A stretch of 64,000 nucleotides of DNA, from the NCBI GenBank assembly GCA_030549175.1, contig JAUKUA010000004.1, positions 2,914,001 through 2,978,000 on the forward strand, in the 5' to 3' direction. Position 1 is the stretch's first letter, and every line of letters begins with the position of its first letter. Origin of the DNA: Lasiosphaeris hirsuta. Its lineage: Eukaryota > Ascomycota > Sordariomycetes > Sordariales > Lasiosphaeriaceae. The position numbers and the translations under genes were made by a program. The notes under the pieces were generated by a model, which was given only the letters and a program-made list of their open reading frames with translations, was not told the DNA's origin and ran no database searches. Shown here one piece after another: positions 50,845-61,487 of this stretch.

Positions 50845-51305
50845 GGTAGCTTCAAATATTCGAGTGTAAGTTTCGCTCAGATCCTTGGGGAGATTTTGTA
50901 GTGCTGTTTGAAGTTGTGTTTGATCACGGAGTTGCTCGATGGATTGTCTCATCTCGGTCGTGAGAATAGGAGGCGCAAGATCGGCTCTGGGTTTTACCGC
51001 AGAGTGTCTTCAGCTGCTCAATAGCAAAGGACGCCAGGACAGTCTTGCCGGTACTAGGGATACCATATATCTAAAGCAGCCTGTCAGTGGAGGAGACACT
51101 CGGGGGAGCGAGGCAGCCAGGCGCTGGTATGGGGCTCGTGTTTCTTGATGGCGACATTGTGCAGCAACGACGGGTTGGCCCGTTCAAGCCACTGATGCAC
51201 TTCACGACGATGCTTCAACGGCTGATTAGACCAGTCGCGACCATGGTGTACGGTTTGTCTAGAAACCTACCTGAGATGTCGTCTTGAACTTGCAGCAGTC
51301 CTGCC
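50845..51305 (-). pseudogene. Decayed N-terminal half of a NACHT-type NLR/STAND protein
   Basis: Fragments in the order of a fungal NACHT protein, broken by stops and frame changes. They are LLQVQDDIS (about 51300), HRREVHQWLERANPSLLHNV and AIKKHEPHTSAWL (51218-51090), a P-loop phrase GIPSTGKTVLASFAIEQLKT (51062-51003), then SIEQLRDQTQLQTALQNLPK and DLSETYTRIFEA (50960-50850). Between the P-loop and the last fragment most of the NACHT domain (Walker B and sensor) is missing. In intact family members these proteins act as innate-immunity-like or heterokaryon-incompatibility receptors. The copy cannot make a working protein. Confidence 0.75.
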
Positions 51306-51349
51306 TCGATATCTTTAACGAGGCGTAGGGAAGAAGTTGCTCAAAGATT

Positions 51350-51870
51350 GATGGGAGAATGCCTCAACAAGCTCAAGACGGGATCTGGCGCACATGACGC
51401 CGCCTACGAAGACGCAATGGAGCGGATCAATATCCGGGGCGCTCGCCGACCATGCCTCTGTTGCTAAGAATGCCTTGTCATAGATTGTTTGTGCGAAAAG
51501 ACACCTGTCCGTGTCAGAACTTCTGGCCGCACTCGTTACCGAAATCGAGCTTGACCAAGAAAATCTCCCCGACATTGACTATATAACATTGGCCTATGCC
51601 AGCCTGGTGGCGATTGACGAGAAAAGCAAAATAGTTCGGCTTGTTCATTACACCGCACAAGAATACTTTGTGCGGACTTGGGAAACTTGGTTCCCAGAGG
51701 CACCTGTTGGCATCACCAGCGTCTGTCTGACCTACTTGCCCTTTGACGTATCCGACCATCCCGCGAGGAGGTTTGCGGATATGCAGGAAGACTTGTGGAT
51801 GGAATACAGTCTTTACTCCTGTGCCGCCGATCACCGGTTCACTCATTATTCCGAAATCCGCATGAACTAA
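51350..51870 (+). pseudogene. Decayed central part of a NACHT-ankyrin NLR, opposite orientation
   Basis: Begins with DAAYEDAMERIN (about 51395-51435), breaks, then continues in another frame: SELLAALVTEIELDQENLPD, IDYITLAYASLVAIDEKSKI, VRLVHYTAQEYFVRTWETWF and VCLTYLPFDVSD, to a stop at 51870. This is the winged-helix-like region following NACHT in NACHT-ankyrin proteins (typical text: VRLVHYTTQEYF). The ankyrin repeats that should follow are absent. It points away from the minus-strand fragment of the same kind of gene, with about 50-100 bp between the two. Confidence 0.8.
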
Positions 51871-52639
51871 TTCTACAGAGGTTGACGAGTAATATCTCGC
51901 CTTTTTAAGCAAAGTAACTTCGGCAGCCGCCGTTCCTGGGAGCGGTGCCAGCAACGCCGGAGTTAGAAGATGACGCTGTCTTGGAAGCGAAGACTGATTC
52001 GATTTCTGAGATGAGGAGCACTGGGCCAAAATCTCTAGCAAGTAATTTAGAGCCAGCATACGCGAAAAGCACAGCCCATTCAAGCCCAAGTTCCCGGGGA
52101 CTCGAGGGCCTCAAGTCACTAATCAACAGCGTCTCGCGCTATGGTTTCGCGGCGCCAGGCCATGGGGTTCGGCCAGCGGGGTGGCGCGTGATAAGTAGCA
52201 AGTTGTCTGGCTAAGAACTGCCTACGAAGATAACTCTTTTTACCTACACCGCTTTCCATCTTCGGCCTGAAACCAAGCCACTGTAAGGCTCCCAAACCGC
52301 CAAATCCATCGACATCGGCACCTTCTTCGCTTCCGTGATGCCTTCAACGCGGCAAAAAAATCAATATAGGCCGGCGCACGAGATGGAGCGCAAGTAATAC
52401 GCTCCCTTGCCATCACACTTTTCAATACTATTGTTACCCGCAATTGAAAGAGGGGTTGTAAGGTGGCAGAAAAAGACCTCCCTGGCGTGCCCTGGCCAGG
52501 ACCGGGTTTAAAAGGGTGGTCGTAAAGTCGGGTGGCGATTTGACTGATTGGAAAAAAAAAAACCTGGCCAGTACGGCCATGTCTTGGCTATTCACTTTGC
52601 AAAAACCGTCTCTCGTGAGTAGATGCGGTACACCTAGGC
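51871..52639. other. Decayed region after the NLR relic
   Basis: Scattered stops; no ankyrin repeats recognised. Some phrases may be eroded coding sequence. Confidence 0.4.
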
Positions 52640-52710
52640 TCACGACGGGCTTCGGCAACTTTCTCGATACTATCATGCTCCTTGCTTGACTCTTATCCGC
52701 ATCTCCCACG
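52640..52710 (-). pseudogene. Fragment copy of the RTA1-like gene's last-exon end
   Basis: About 60 bp align by eye with 60254-60315 (shared stretches TTCTCGAT, ATCATGCTCCTTG, TTGACTC, TCCGCATCTCC), roughly 80% identical with small gaps. On the minus strand both copies read GDAD[RK]SQ. The copy here is not attached to any membrane-protein exon. Confidence 0.55.
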
Positions 52711-53988
52711 TAAGGTATATAGTGCCACTGGGGCGGCCATACTGCACCAATTAGACCACAGTTAAAGACATTAGAAAGTTGATGCCAAGGTACGGATAGA
52801 TCAACTCTGTCCAGATATTCCAGGGGCCAGGGAAACCGTTATGGCCGCTCTCGTCGTTTAAGATCACTCCCACAACAAAAGCTGCCGTCGCATGGCTCTT
52901 TGCAACTTCCGCGAGCAAAACGAGCAGACTGTTGAAACAGCTGGCCCACCGGAGAACTCTATTTCTCTGCGACTCGGAGGTGGAATTTGTGACTCTTTTT
53001 ATTTTCCATCATTACCATCCCGTAATCCTTATCTCGTCCAGACCACCAAGGTGGTGCATGCTGCTGTTATCGCCAAGCGTGCCAAGCGCTTGATCTGATT
53101 GGCAGGGGCGCCGGCACAGGCGAACCGTTCCCGTCGCCCTGGTCCCGCATCGCGCGGGGGAGCACCCACACCAACACATTGCGTTCTCGGTTGACGACAC
53201 CCCGCATTGCATTACCGTGCAGCTCTACGGGATAGGTGGCAAGCCTTCTTTATCGCCAGCGCTGCAAGTGCATTTCAACCGGTGCCGGTTTCCAACTTGC
53301 AGGCACTGCCTCCCCCTCTTAGCAACCCGACACGTCGCTCGCCGAGCATCGCAGACGTTGGAAGGGACTCCCCTATAAGTTAAAACTTATCCATCTGCTT
53401 TTCTGATGTTACTATCGTCTCGCAACCGCCGCTTCACATACCCTTCATTCATCGATTTGAGCTCCGAGTACCATGCCGATTGTTCGACTGCAAGTTGGCT
53501 CCCACGCTCACATGAAAGATCAGCATGGACTGATAAACCCGCTTATGTATGTACAACTAACTACCTTACCTACCTTGTTTTAACCTGGCGAATCTAACCT
53601 AAAAAAAAAATAAACATGTGCTTTCTAAGCAACTAAAGAATTGGTCCTCCAATTTCCCACTTGTGATACGGTTTCTGCCAATTGAATCTAATCTTAATAT
53701 CGCCAAAGCATCCCTCGATTCACTCTAACCTACACTAGGTCACGAATTCCGGCAGGTTCGGGTCCTCAGAGGCCCCAGCTGGTGAGAGACAAGTACCATT
53801 GTCTTGGGACTTGACCTCCAATACCTCCCATACTCCGAATAACGATAGTGCCCTTCTTCCCCCGCCGCCGATTCCAGGTAGGTAGGGACGGATAAGCTAA
53901 GAACCCCCGTTTCTCTGAACAGCTCATATCTCCTCCAAAGCCTACCACACCATGGACGGTGTTGGGCAGTCCGTGCAAGTAAAGCGTG
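52711..53988. other. Intergenic region
   Basis: No gene recognised; AT-rich around 53540-53720. Confidence 0.45.
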
Positions 53989-55478
53989 TCACATAAACTT
54001 CTTGGGATACCATGCCTTCCTTGTTGTCCCATCATCCTCCTCGGACACATGGAAGTAATTTTTCTCCGCCTCATCATAGGTCCAATAAATATCTGGAAAC
54101 TCCCTCATGCTACTTCTTGATGAGCTTGTTGACATCCTCCTGATAGACGGCGATCCATCAGCTTCTAGATGGCAATGGCCAGAGGCGGATGCTTCGGCAA
54201 TGGGTCTCCCCGTTTGGCGGTGAGAATTTTCCTCTTCGATGGGAAGCAGGCTGGGGCTTGTAGCGACGGTTACAATGGAAGGATTATGTGGGGTTTTGCA
54301 TGTATCAGAGGTCGGTGAAGATGTATGTGTTCCTCCATTCGAGTTCTGCGATGAGTCCTTTGAAACATCGCCAATATCTACCGTATAGCTCTCGGCCCCC
54401 AAGTTTCCTGCTGGTCGTGGCCAGGGGTCTTTCGAACATGTGCTTCGGGGTGATATGGCATCCTCCTGGGCCTCTGGCTCCTCGTTGGAATGACTTGGCA
54501 GTCTCTCCAACACCCTTGAACGAGCCCGTGTAGTTGAGTTTTGAGGGCTGTCCTGACTTGACGACGGGGAGTCGAAGGTCTCGGGATATTGAGCTGTGTT
54601 GAGGCATGTCCCCCTAGGCCCCGAGGCTAGCATTTGAGGATCATCGCTGCAAAAGTCTGCGTTACGAAGCTCTATGTTTCGATGTGGACTGTCGACTACT
54701 AAATTTTCACCAGGGCCGCTAGGTGAGACAACCTTGGCGTGTTGCTTTGGCTTAGCAACTCCGGGAAGTAAGATCGGGTCAACGAAATCACAACTGTCTC
54801 CGCTGGACCGTGGTTGAAGAGGGCTAGGATAAGAGATGGCAGCTCGCGATTGTTCGGTACTCGTCCCCGAATTAGAATGCTTCGACAGATGTCGCAGTGA
54901 CTTCCACGAGGGTGTCTGCCCCCTCTTCACGTTCCCAGGCCCACAATGTTGGATTTTCCGCGACTCTTTCAGACCTTGTTGAAATGGGGAGAGGTCTGTT
55001 GCAGGGGTATCGGGTGACCTGTTGTGGTAGAACAGTAACACAATCGGTCGTACGACGCGGCTGTCGACGTGGCTATCCACCTCCCCCACACGATGTGTCG
55101 ACTTGTAGTAACACGAATCCGGTAGCTTGAACTTCCAAAGGATGATAGCCTCAAGTTCCGAACCAGTTATGAGGGGTTCCTCGATGGTTTCTCCAAGCCA
55201 CCGGCGATCTACAATGTTCTCGGTCGATGTTGGATCGTATTGTCCTCGTACGGACGCCTGTTTGGGGTTTAGGTTCACGGCGGCGACGCCCTCTTGTACC
55301 ACCTGAACACGGAGTACTTCGATTTCGAGACTATCGGGAGATTCCTATCAAATAGCAAGTTAGTCTCCAATGCCTCATAGGGCCGAAGGGGAGGTGGGCA
55401 AACTAATAATGTGCTGTCATCTTCGCGCTTGCGCCGCTGGAACCCCCCCAAAAATCGTAGCAATCCGAATCGACACAT
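53989..55478 (-). CDS. Unknown protein, disordered middle, conserved-looking ends (two exons)
   Basis: Model: exon 1 55478-55404, intron 55403-55345 (59 nt; donor GTTTGC, branch ACTAAC, acceptor TAG), exon 2 55344-53989; 476 residues from MCRFGLLRFLGGFQRRK (an in-frame ATG upstream at 55532 is possible). The splice joins KREDDSTLL to ESPDSLEIEVLRVQ. The N-terminal 120 residues look folded (VDRRWLGETIEEPLITGSEL, EAIILWKFKLPD). Residues 150-430 are Ser/Pro/Thr-rich and probably disordered. The last 40 residues form a compact aromatic motif, DIYWTYDEAEKNYFHV and GTTRKAWYPKKF. I do not recognise the family. Divergent from the DUF6594 gene with about 430 bp between starts. Confidence 0.75.
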
Positions 55479-55909
55479 AGCGCTGGTGACTGCGCGTTGA
55501 GCCAAAACATCTGAGATGGAAGTTGGTAACACGAGGTTCAGAGTGAGCCGCTAGCTCATCCTCCCTAAATGGAGGAGACGATGATGATAATGCCGGAAAC
55601 CTGACTAAATGCAACCTCCTGGAACGCCTTGCCGCCCCGCCTGACGGTCTGCCCATTCGGACTCCGCCACAAGCTTACGTAAGCGAAGACACCGCCACCA
55701 ACCCAAATTGATTGAACCAGCCATAAGAAATGAAAGCACCTCAGGGCATCCCAAGGTCGGCGATTGCCCCCGCCAGCGCTCGATGAGACGGACGGCAGGA
55801 TGATTCTTGCCCCAGGCAACATTAGGACGGTTGCGCTTTGCCCTTGTTCGGCGCCCGCCTTCCATCTTCCAAAATCCTGCTTCACATTCCTTGTGTCGAC
55901 GCAGGCATC
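55479..55909. promoter_or_regulatory. Divergent promoter region
   Basis: 431 bp between the unknown protein and the DUF6594 gene; no defined site. Confidence 0.4.
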
Positions 55910-56976
55910 ATGGAAGCCCACGCAAATGAATATGCTCCCCGACCCAGGGGTTACACCAAACTGGCAAAGTTTATGGTTGATTATGAACATGTTATGCTCA
56001 AGCAGTATAGAGAGCTTGCAGTCCGAGACCTTCTGTATTTGCAAGCCGAGCTCTGTGATCTCCAATACGACTACGCCCAACAGGCACAGTTAGATTCGCA
56101 GGACCAAAATGAAGAACGGCGGAGGTATGATGTGGAATGGTGGCACTTGCAATCCGAAGCTTCCAGAGGCGGAGACGGGAGGCAATGGCAGCTGGCGCTC
56201 CAGATAAGAAAAAAACTGCGAGAATACTGTGAGTCAAGAGATAAAGAACAATGTGGTTCAGAAAAAAAGCATGGGAAGCGTGGGTAACCATTGTGATGTG
56301 TGTAGATGCTGCGATCAAACAATACCAAGAAATTGCGGCGATGAGGCGACCGTCGGGTCATCAACAGGACATGGTGAATGCGTTCATTCACAGCGACTCG
56401 TTGGGGGGTAACTGTCAGTTTTTGGGCAGAGACCTAGGCGGCGAGCGACCGTTTCCATCGGTCTTTAGCGGCCGCAACAAACAGGACCTCATCTTCCTCG
56501 GCGAGGACACTGGTGAAGATGATATTTTATCCCGCTTGCTCAAGGGACCTGGAATGCGGATGTTCCACCGTGTGTGGAAGCCCCTGAAGGTATGCTTTCC
56601 CACCATGTCTTCTTACCAAAGTCTTTTGGACCCAATTAATGACCTTGGCAAACAGAAAGCAGAAAGCAGAGGAGGGGAGAGCACCGGAGGGGAGAAAGAG
56701 GCTTCATACCTGCGTCACTACTCCGATCGTAAGCTGAGGTTCGCATCAGACGTCTTTGGCTCTGCTGTCTCCAGTATCATCCCAAGTCTGGCCATCATAG
56801 TGCTCTTTTTCGTAGAAGACCTCCTCAGACGCCTGGCTTTGGTCTGCCTCTTCTCATTTCTCTTCTCTATCTGTATGTCTCTAGCAACTAGGGCAAGGAG
56901 GATTGAAGTGTTCGGAGCAACCGCTGCCTTCGCCAGCGTGCAGGTGGTTTTCGTCGGCACAACTGCAGCTAGCTAA
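55910..56976 (+). CDS. DUF6594-type fungal membrane protein (three exons)
   Basis: Model: exons 55910-56228, 56306-56589 and 56656-56976; 307 residues. The second intron (56590-56655, 66 nt) is a multiple of three and leaves the frame open if unspliced. N-terminus RGYTKLAKFMVDYEHVMLKQ followed by YRELAVRDLLYLQAELCDLQ is the DUF6594 opening (GYPxLAxFMxxxxxxxxxxRFxxLxxRxLLYLQxEL). The helical middle includes IKQYQEIAAMRRPSGHQQDM. The C-terminus has RKLRFASDVFGSAVSSIIPS and two or three membrane helices (about 245-305; IIVLFFVEDLLRRLALVCLF). Function of the family is unknown; members often occur in accessory gene clusters. Confidence 0.85.
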
Positions 56977-57732
56977 AGGAAACCATACTAGTAGTTATTT
57001 TGACTTCGCCCCCTTGCGTGCCCGCAATCCTAATGCGAGGCTCTCGGAATGGCTGAAAGAATCCATGCGACTTCTAGTCCCAGGGCTCCGCTTCTAGGTG
57101 CGATTAGCCCAGGCAGCAAGGCAAGGTAGTACCGGTAAAAATGACGGGCAATGTGCTGTCTGTAAAGTGGCTAGGGGCCTGAACATGGAAAGTGGCTTGG
57201 GGTCTGCGAAGAGTTGTGTGGCCGATTGGCGTGCCCCTGATGTGACTGCGTCACATTGATGCCGCGTCAAAAGTCCAGGTAGGCGAGTAACGATTTGCTC
57301 CCCACCAAGAAATTTCCGTCTTCGAGTGTCCTCCTGACAACCTCCCCCCTCTTAGCCCTCTTAAAGAGCTATCCATCCTCCCTTTTCCTTCCCTTGCAAA
57401 ACTTTCCACCGGGAGGCTGGCGCGGAGAGCATTACTATCATCATCTCCCTCCCAAAGCTTGCTTCGAATCTCAGCGGTGCAGAGCGCGGCGTTGTCTGCC
57501 GTTACAACCTCAACCCCCACCACAGATCTCGGTCGCCCTCTTCTCTTTTGCCGCTGCACCATACATGGCTGCTCACTGTTGGTAAGGCGTGTCGGTCGTC
57601 TCGATTCTCTCCCATCGTTCCCGCAAGTTACCCAGAGAGTCCTTTCATCCGACACCAGAAAATATCCCGTCCATCCACAACAATCGAAAGGTTGCCGCAA
57701 AATATACTGCACGGAGATAACCACTGGTCATA
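56977..57732. other. Intergenic with CT-rich stretch
   Basis: CT-rich around 57330-57405, probably the promoter and 5' leader of the retropepsin-like gene. An open minus-strand frame here (57251-57724) is antisense to the CT-rich stretch and not convincing. Confidence 0.45.
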
Positions 57733-58854
57733 TGCCCCCCAAAGCTGCGACTGTTTCTCTTCCACTTGGTGAGAGTCTTGGTATCCGGTTGTAAGTCCAG
57801 CCTGTGACCCTCAGCTTGCTTCGCAAGCTAACAGGCCTGCAGCCAGCGCGCATCACATGTAACAGATGCCGCAGTGAATATCCCGGACGAATCGAGTCGC
57901 CATTGGGCATCCAATGTACTTGTCCGACAGCTCGTTCGTCTTTAACCTCCTATTCTTTCGCCAGTCCTTTCTAGGATCTATACCACGATACCCCCCACGA
58001 ATCGAAATCGTCGCGCTCCCTGACCTGCTCCAAAGGTCGGGTTGATCATGAGTGGCTTCACCTCTGCTTGGTACAACGTGCCCTGGGCAGTTATCAGTGG
58101 AGGTGTGCCCCAAAGCGTCAAGACCAAGGTCGATACCGGTAGCGATCACTCGATGATTCAATACCGCAACGTGAAGCAGCTAGGCCTCGAAAGGTTCCCC
58201 GTCCTTGGAGACCCTTTCTTGTTAAAAGGCTTTGGCGGCGGCTGTGAACGCATCATCGAATTCGTTTGGCTTGAAGTCGAGTGCCCCCTCATCGAACTTG
58301 GGAGAGTGACGATCCCTATGTACGTTACTCAGTCGAAAGAGATTGATGGTCTGCTCATCGGCACGCCAATGATCGACGAATATGAGCTCGACCGGAAGAT
58401 CCTCGCCGCAAAGGACCGCCACCATGGCGGCCTGCCTCCAGGTTGGAGTACCGAATCTAGTTCCAGCAACAGCAACACCGTTCACACCCTCTATGATGAC
58501 CGGAACAATGGTATCATAACATCCTCAATCCTTCGAGAGGCCCGACACCTTGCTGACAGTATTACAGCCATACGGAAGAGAGATGAAGAGATCCGTAGTC
58601 AGGGGGCCGGCGAAAGGATCGAGGCCATCAGCTCAATCATGCGCGCCAAACAAGCCTCGAGGGTATCGCCTGTGGGGTGGACAGCCACGTCTTCCTCGAC
58701 GGCGTCACACTCCTCTTCTCGAGTCACCACGTGGAAGTCAACAAACGCGTCGGCAGACTCCTCAACCTTCAGCGCCGGTGAGGATGCCGCGTCAACAGTC
58801 GCAACTTCGGTGTCGTCTGCCTCGGCCTTCAGGGATACTGTTGTGGAGAAGTAA
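57733..58854 (+). CDS. Stand-alone retropepsin-like aspartyl protease-fold protein, 5' structure uncertain
   Basis: Safe part: the ATG at 58048 to 58854, 268 residues. Residues 25-45 have VKTKVDTGSDHSMI, the aspartyl-protease active-site loop (D-T-G-S at 29-32); the family's closing strand-Gly motif appears as GLLIGTPMI (101-109). This is a single half-domain, as in retroviral-type proteases, which work as dimers. The C-terminal 150 residues are Ser/Thr-rich with a helical LREARHLADSITAIRKRDEE segment. No reverse transcriptase, integrase or terminal repeat was seen nearby. Upstream (57733-58040) coding-looking text exists in other frames: LPLGESLG, a CxxC pair ITCNRCRSEYPGRI...CTC, and IPRYPPRIEIVALPDLLQ. 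Linking it to the protease needs introns I could not place cleanly or two one-base gains, so the 5' part may be damaged. Confidence 0.65.
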
Positions 58855-60230
58855 TGTTGCTGCGTGGCTGCAATAATGACTTGAAGTTGAAACAAGAGTT
58901 TTTAGCTTTTAGATCTCCGTTGATCTTCGGCGGGTTCCCCGGATATATACATCATCCAAGTGGGGAGAGGCCCCACCGCCTGACTTGGGAGCGATTGTTT
59001 GCCCAATTCTTTGAGCATGGAATTTTTGTTCTCCAACCAAGCAAACATAGCCACCACATTGTTAGCTTTACATTTATAATGTGCAATTAGGGAGCTCATG
59101 TTCCACGAGGCAATATCTTGGGCTTCGGGGATAGGTTGGGAAAGCTATGGCGTTCGCTGCACACGAGCATAGACGTCTATTGGGGATTGTCGTCGGCACG
59201 GTGCACACAGTAAGGTGTTTGAAGAACACTGGCTTTGTGTCGGGACGGATAGCTAGATAGGCATCCTTCCGGAAGCCTCAAATGGCAAAAGTTGGGTATG
59301 AACATTACGGCGGGGACAGCATCAAGAGCGAGGGACGGTATCATGGCTTTAACGATGGCATAGGGTGGTTATTGTCGTTGAGCTTTGCCAGTTGGCTGGG
59401 GCAGCATGTGAGGATGTAGATATATTCCCTGCGCATACCCTACTTGGCTTGACATGAGAGACAAACCCCAAACCCCCCCCCCCAACCAAAAAAATTAAAA
59501 AAAAATTGAGCGGAGCTGGGAACACAGCTAGGCCACTCAAATCCGGAAGTAGATAGTACGCCATATCCAATGTCGGCTTTCTATCCACATCTTCCACAGT
59601 TCTCTTATGTTACGGCCAATGACCAGACGGCGACAAGCAAGAGCGACAAGAACGACGACTTGTCTCACTGCCGTTGGGGACTTGGGAACTTGAGTTTTTA
59701 CGTAGGCTCTCCTCGACATCTAGCTCCTGTCTTTTGCGGCAAGTTTTTGGTGTCGCGGTTGCGGCCACTAGTGGGGCATTTCTCTGAGTGTTGGCGGCTT
59801 CGGCTAGCTGAAAGGCTGCTTACTAGGTGTCAACAGTCTCCTAGCGCACCGTGCTGCCCACCCTCCCGCCGCCGGCTGGCGCTGTCGCAACACAACAGCC
59901 CTCTCAAGGCGCCCCCACCCCGCATCCCGACGAAGCCTGCGTCGGCCGCCTGAGATAATGCCTCCTTAGGGCCGCATGCCGCATCCAAAGACACGAGTTG
60001 AAGTACCTACCGTAGCGGGAAAATGAGGGGCCCCCCTTTTTGCTGCGCGTGCAGCTGGCACACCTTAAACTTTAGGCCAATCAGAGGGCCGGGAGAAGCG
60101 TAACAAGGCTTGTTGCCGCAACAAGACTAACTTGAAGAGTTTTGAAGACTTGTTACAACAATAAAGCTTGTTGTGCCCTAGGGGCTCCCGCTTTGGGTAG
60201 TCAACCGACGGTCAGCTTTTCCTTCCCTCT
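58855..60230. other. Intergenic region, 1.4 kb
   Basis: C/A homopolymers at 59475-59507. A CTTGTTG / CAACAAG hairpin (60109-60125) sits among further CTTGTT copies up to 60175. No gene seen. Confidence 0.5.
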
Positions 60231-61487
60231 TCATATGCTCCTAGGCTTCCTGCGGGCTTGGGCAGCCTTCTCGATATCATGCTCCTTGTCTTGACTCCTG
60301 TCCGCATCTCCGATGTGCACATTGTCACTCGCTGTTATCTCTCTATCCCGAGCCTGATCTTGAGAGCTTCTCGTGACATTATTTGTGCCATTAGCTGACA
60401 TCCGAGCAGCCATCTGTGGAAACAGAAACCCGGGAGGGAAGGCAGCAAGCAGGAGGCACGGAATGAGTACCATGCTACCAAGATATCCATCAGCAGACAA
60501 CTCGGCAGCTCAGGGAGAAATAGAGAAACTCACAATCCCTCTAGTGTGATGAACGACGGCTCATCCCGCATGATATTGTTTCCCCAGCCCCCAGCCATCT
60601 CCGCAATCCTGTCATGTATCAGTCCGCCTCTTCTCCGACACTTCACAACGTGAACAGGAGGACACTTACCGATAAACACACCTAACCAGTATCCCGGCAT
60701 ACGCCGCCGTCACAGCGCACCCAAAAGCCCGAAACCGCCCATCCCTCCACAACCTTACCACCTCCCCCTCCGCGCGCTCACTCCGCACCCACCCCCTGAC
60801 CCTAACATAATAATCCCCCGCCACAGTCCCAAAGAACAACAACACCACCACCTGCAGGGTAATCCCCGCAATAATCGCGCGGTTCCCATGCCGCAGCATC
60901 GCCGCGTCGTCATACCCAGCACTCGCGGCGAGCGCGCCGCCGATGGCCTGCACGAGCAGGCACGAGACGTCGAGCGGGACGAAGACGAAGGGGTACAAGT
61001 GCGGGCGCACGCGCGAGAGGGCCGGGTGGAGGGCGAGACAGACGTGCTTGAGGGTTAGGTAGATGGAGATGCAGACGAGGGTGGGGGCGAGGATGATGGC
61101 GCAGATCTGCGTCTCGAACGCGTGCTTGTTCCACGGGTTGGAGGAGAGCGGGATGCGGGCGGCGTAGCCTGGAGGGGGTTAGTTGGCGGAGTTTGGGATA
61201 GGGGCAGGCCCCGAAGTGAGGAAGAGGGGGAATGTACCGGCCAGCTCGAGCATGCACCCGGTGGTGACGAAGGCTGTGAAGCTCCATGTCTTTTTCCATA
61301 TTCCTGCTGTTAGTGCGGCGAGGCCTGTTAACCCGAATGCTAGCGCAAAGAAGATGTTGATCCCCTTGTTCGGGTAGTAGCCTAGTGTTGTTGCTTGGAC
61401 GGGGCAATACAGCGAGACTTCGCCGCAAGAGTAGTAAAAGTCTCTGAAGGAACCCCCGTCGACGCCGTCTGGTAAGTTCGTGGTCAT
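60231..61487 (-). CDS. RTA1-like seven-pass membrane protein (four exons)
   Basis: Model: exons 61487-61238, 61168-60670, 60608-60534 and 60474-60231; introns of 69, 61 and 59 nt, all phases consistent; 355 residues. The RTA1/RTM1 family is annotated as lipid-translocating exporters and gives resistance to aminocholesterol-type compounds in yeast. Features: YYPNKGINIFFALAFGLTGL at the first helix; the second helix joins across the splice as LELAGYAARIPLSSNPWNKH; then FVPLDVSCLLVQAIGGALAA with the usual D...QA/GGG pattern, VVVLLFFGTVAGDYY, YAGILVRCVYRIAEMAGGW and EPSFITLEGFMVLIPCLLLA. The C-terminal tail (about 60 residues) is hydrophilic. A Cys pair in the N-terminal outside loop (CGEVSLYC) fits the family. 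Confidence 0.92.

Noticed and set aside
57251..57724. 157-codon minus-strand frame
   Set aside because: Antisense to a CT-rich leader; Arg/Gly-rich translation with no motif.
57733..58854. Calling the retropepsin-like gene a retrotransposon
   Set aside because: No reverse transcriptase, RNase H, integrase, primer-binding site or long terminal repeats were seen in the flanks.
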